The position numbers and the translations under genes are program-made. A stretch of 6,444 bases of DNA from CAZVAR01 sp964625225. Lineage in GTDB: Bacteria > Pseudomonadota > Alphaproteobacteria > JAJUGE01. The number at the start of each line of letters is the position of its first letter. Within the stretch, counting starts at the first letter, position 1. The notes below the pieces were generated by a model. It made no database searches, was not told where the DNA came from, and was given only the letters and a program-made list of their open reading frames with translations. This document shows positions 6,349 to 6,444 of the stretch, one piece after another. Location of the stretch: the NCBI GenBank assembly GCA_964625225.1, contig CAZVAR010000173.1, positions 1-6,444 of the forward strand, read 5' to 3'.

Positions 6349-6444
6349 GCATAAGCGCCCGCAAATCCGCGCCTTCGATCCGAAACGCTTAGGCTTCAGA
6401 CTGCGTCGGCACCCACTCGGCCCGAATCGCAGCGCGTGACGGCT

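Larger units (their letters stand above)
6170..6444. other. Start of probable integrated element, no complete gene in window
   Basis: Base composition changes at the tRNA fragment: about 48% G+C over 6171-6300 by hand count, against roughly two-thirds in the genes to the left. G+C rises again towards the right edge. No complete protein gene is supported. A minus-strand frame entering from the edge ends at a TAA at 6389-6391, and its last residues read SRAAIRAEWVPTQSEA. This could be the C-terminus of a gene outside the window, but 17 residues are too few to identify it. Short repeats (separate entries) fill the part nearest the junction. Confidence 0.5.

Noticed and set aside
6335..6439. A 34-codon plus-strand frame MAWKQHKRPQIRAFDPKR and onward.
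   Set aside because: It has no ribosome-binding site, overlaps the inverted TGGAAGCA repeat, and its basic composition is uninformative; too short to support.

Overview
The window is GC-rich (roughly two-thirds G+C by eye up to about position 6100) and looks like the chromosome of a high-GC alphaproteobacterium, possibly from a Rhodospirillales-like lineage. The support is codon usage, an alphaproteobacterial-type tRNA-Thr, and the style of the three proteins. The exact organism cannot be fixed from the sequence.

Left and centre (1-5329) hold three complete, unrelated-looking chromosomal genes. A Tat-exported OpgD/OpgG-family periplasmic glucan protein (205-1788, +) converges, across a 21-bp GC hairpin, on a membrane protein of the AI-2E transporter (PF01594) family (1810-3744, -). 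The membrane protein has an unusually long cytosolic C-terminal part ending in a Rossmann-like alpha/beta domain. It is divergent, across about 140 bp, from an NAD(P)-dependent aldehyde dehydrogenase of succinate-semialdehyde dehydrogenase type (3887-5329, +). Nothing suggests that the three form one pathway. The first two are both envelope proteins.

Right side (5330-6444) is a tRNA and integration-site region without a convincing protein gene. It has an intact tRNA-Thr(TGT) (5663-5737, +), then a hairpin-rich non-coding stretch containing a short direct repeat reminiscent of an insertion-sequence end. Next come a minus-strand intrinsic terminator (6074-6101) and the 3' 45 nt of an initiator tRNA-Met gene (6125-6169, -). 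The tRNA homology stops abruptly at the 5' edge of the anticodon loop. Beyond it, G+C drops to about 48% (hand count over 6171-6300) and several short repeats appear.

The best reading is that 6125-6169 is the attachment-site copy at one end of an integrative element that lies to the right of the window. The displaced native 3' end of the tRNA, with its own terminator, would remain on this side. No complete new system is visible in the window. The element boundary is the main lead.
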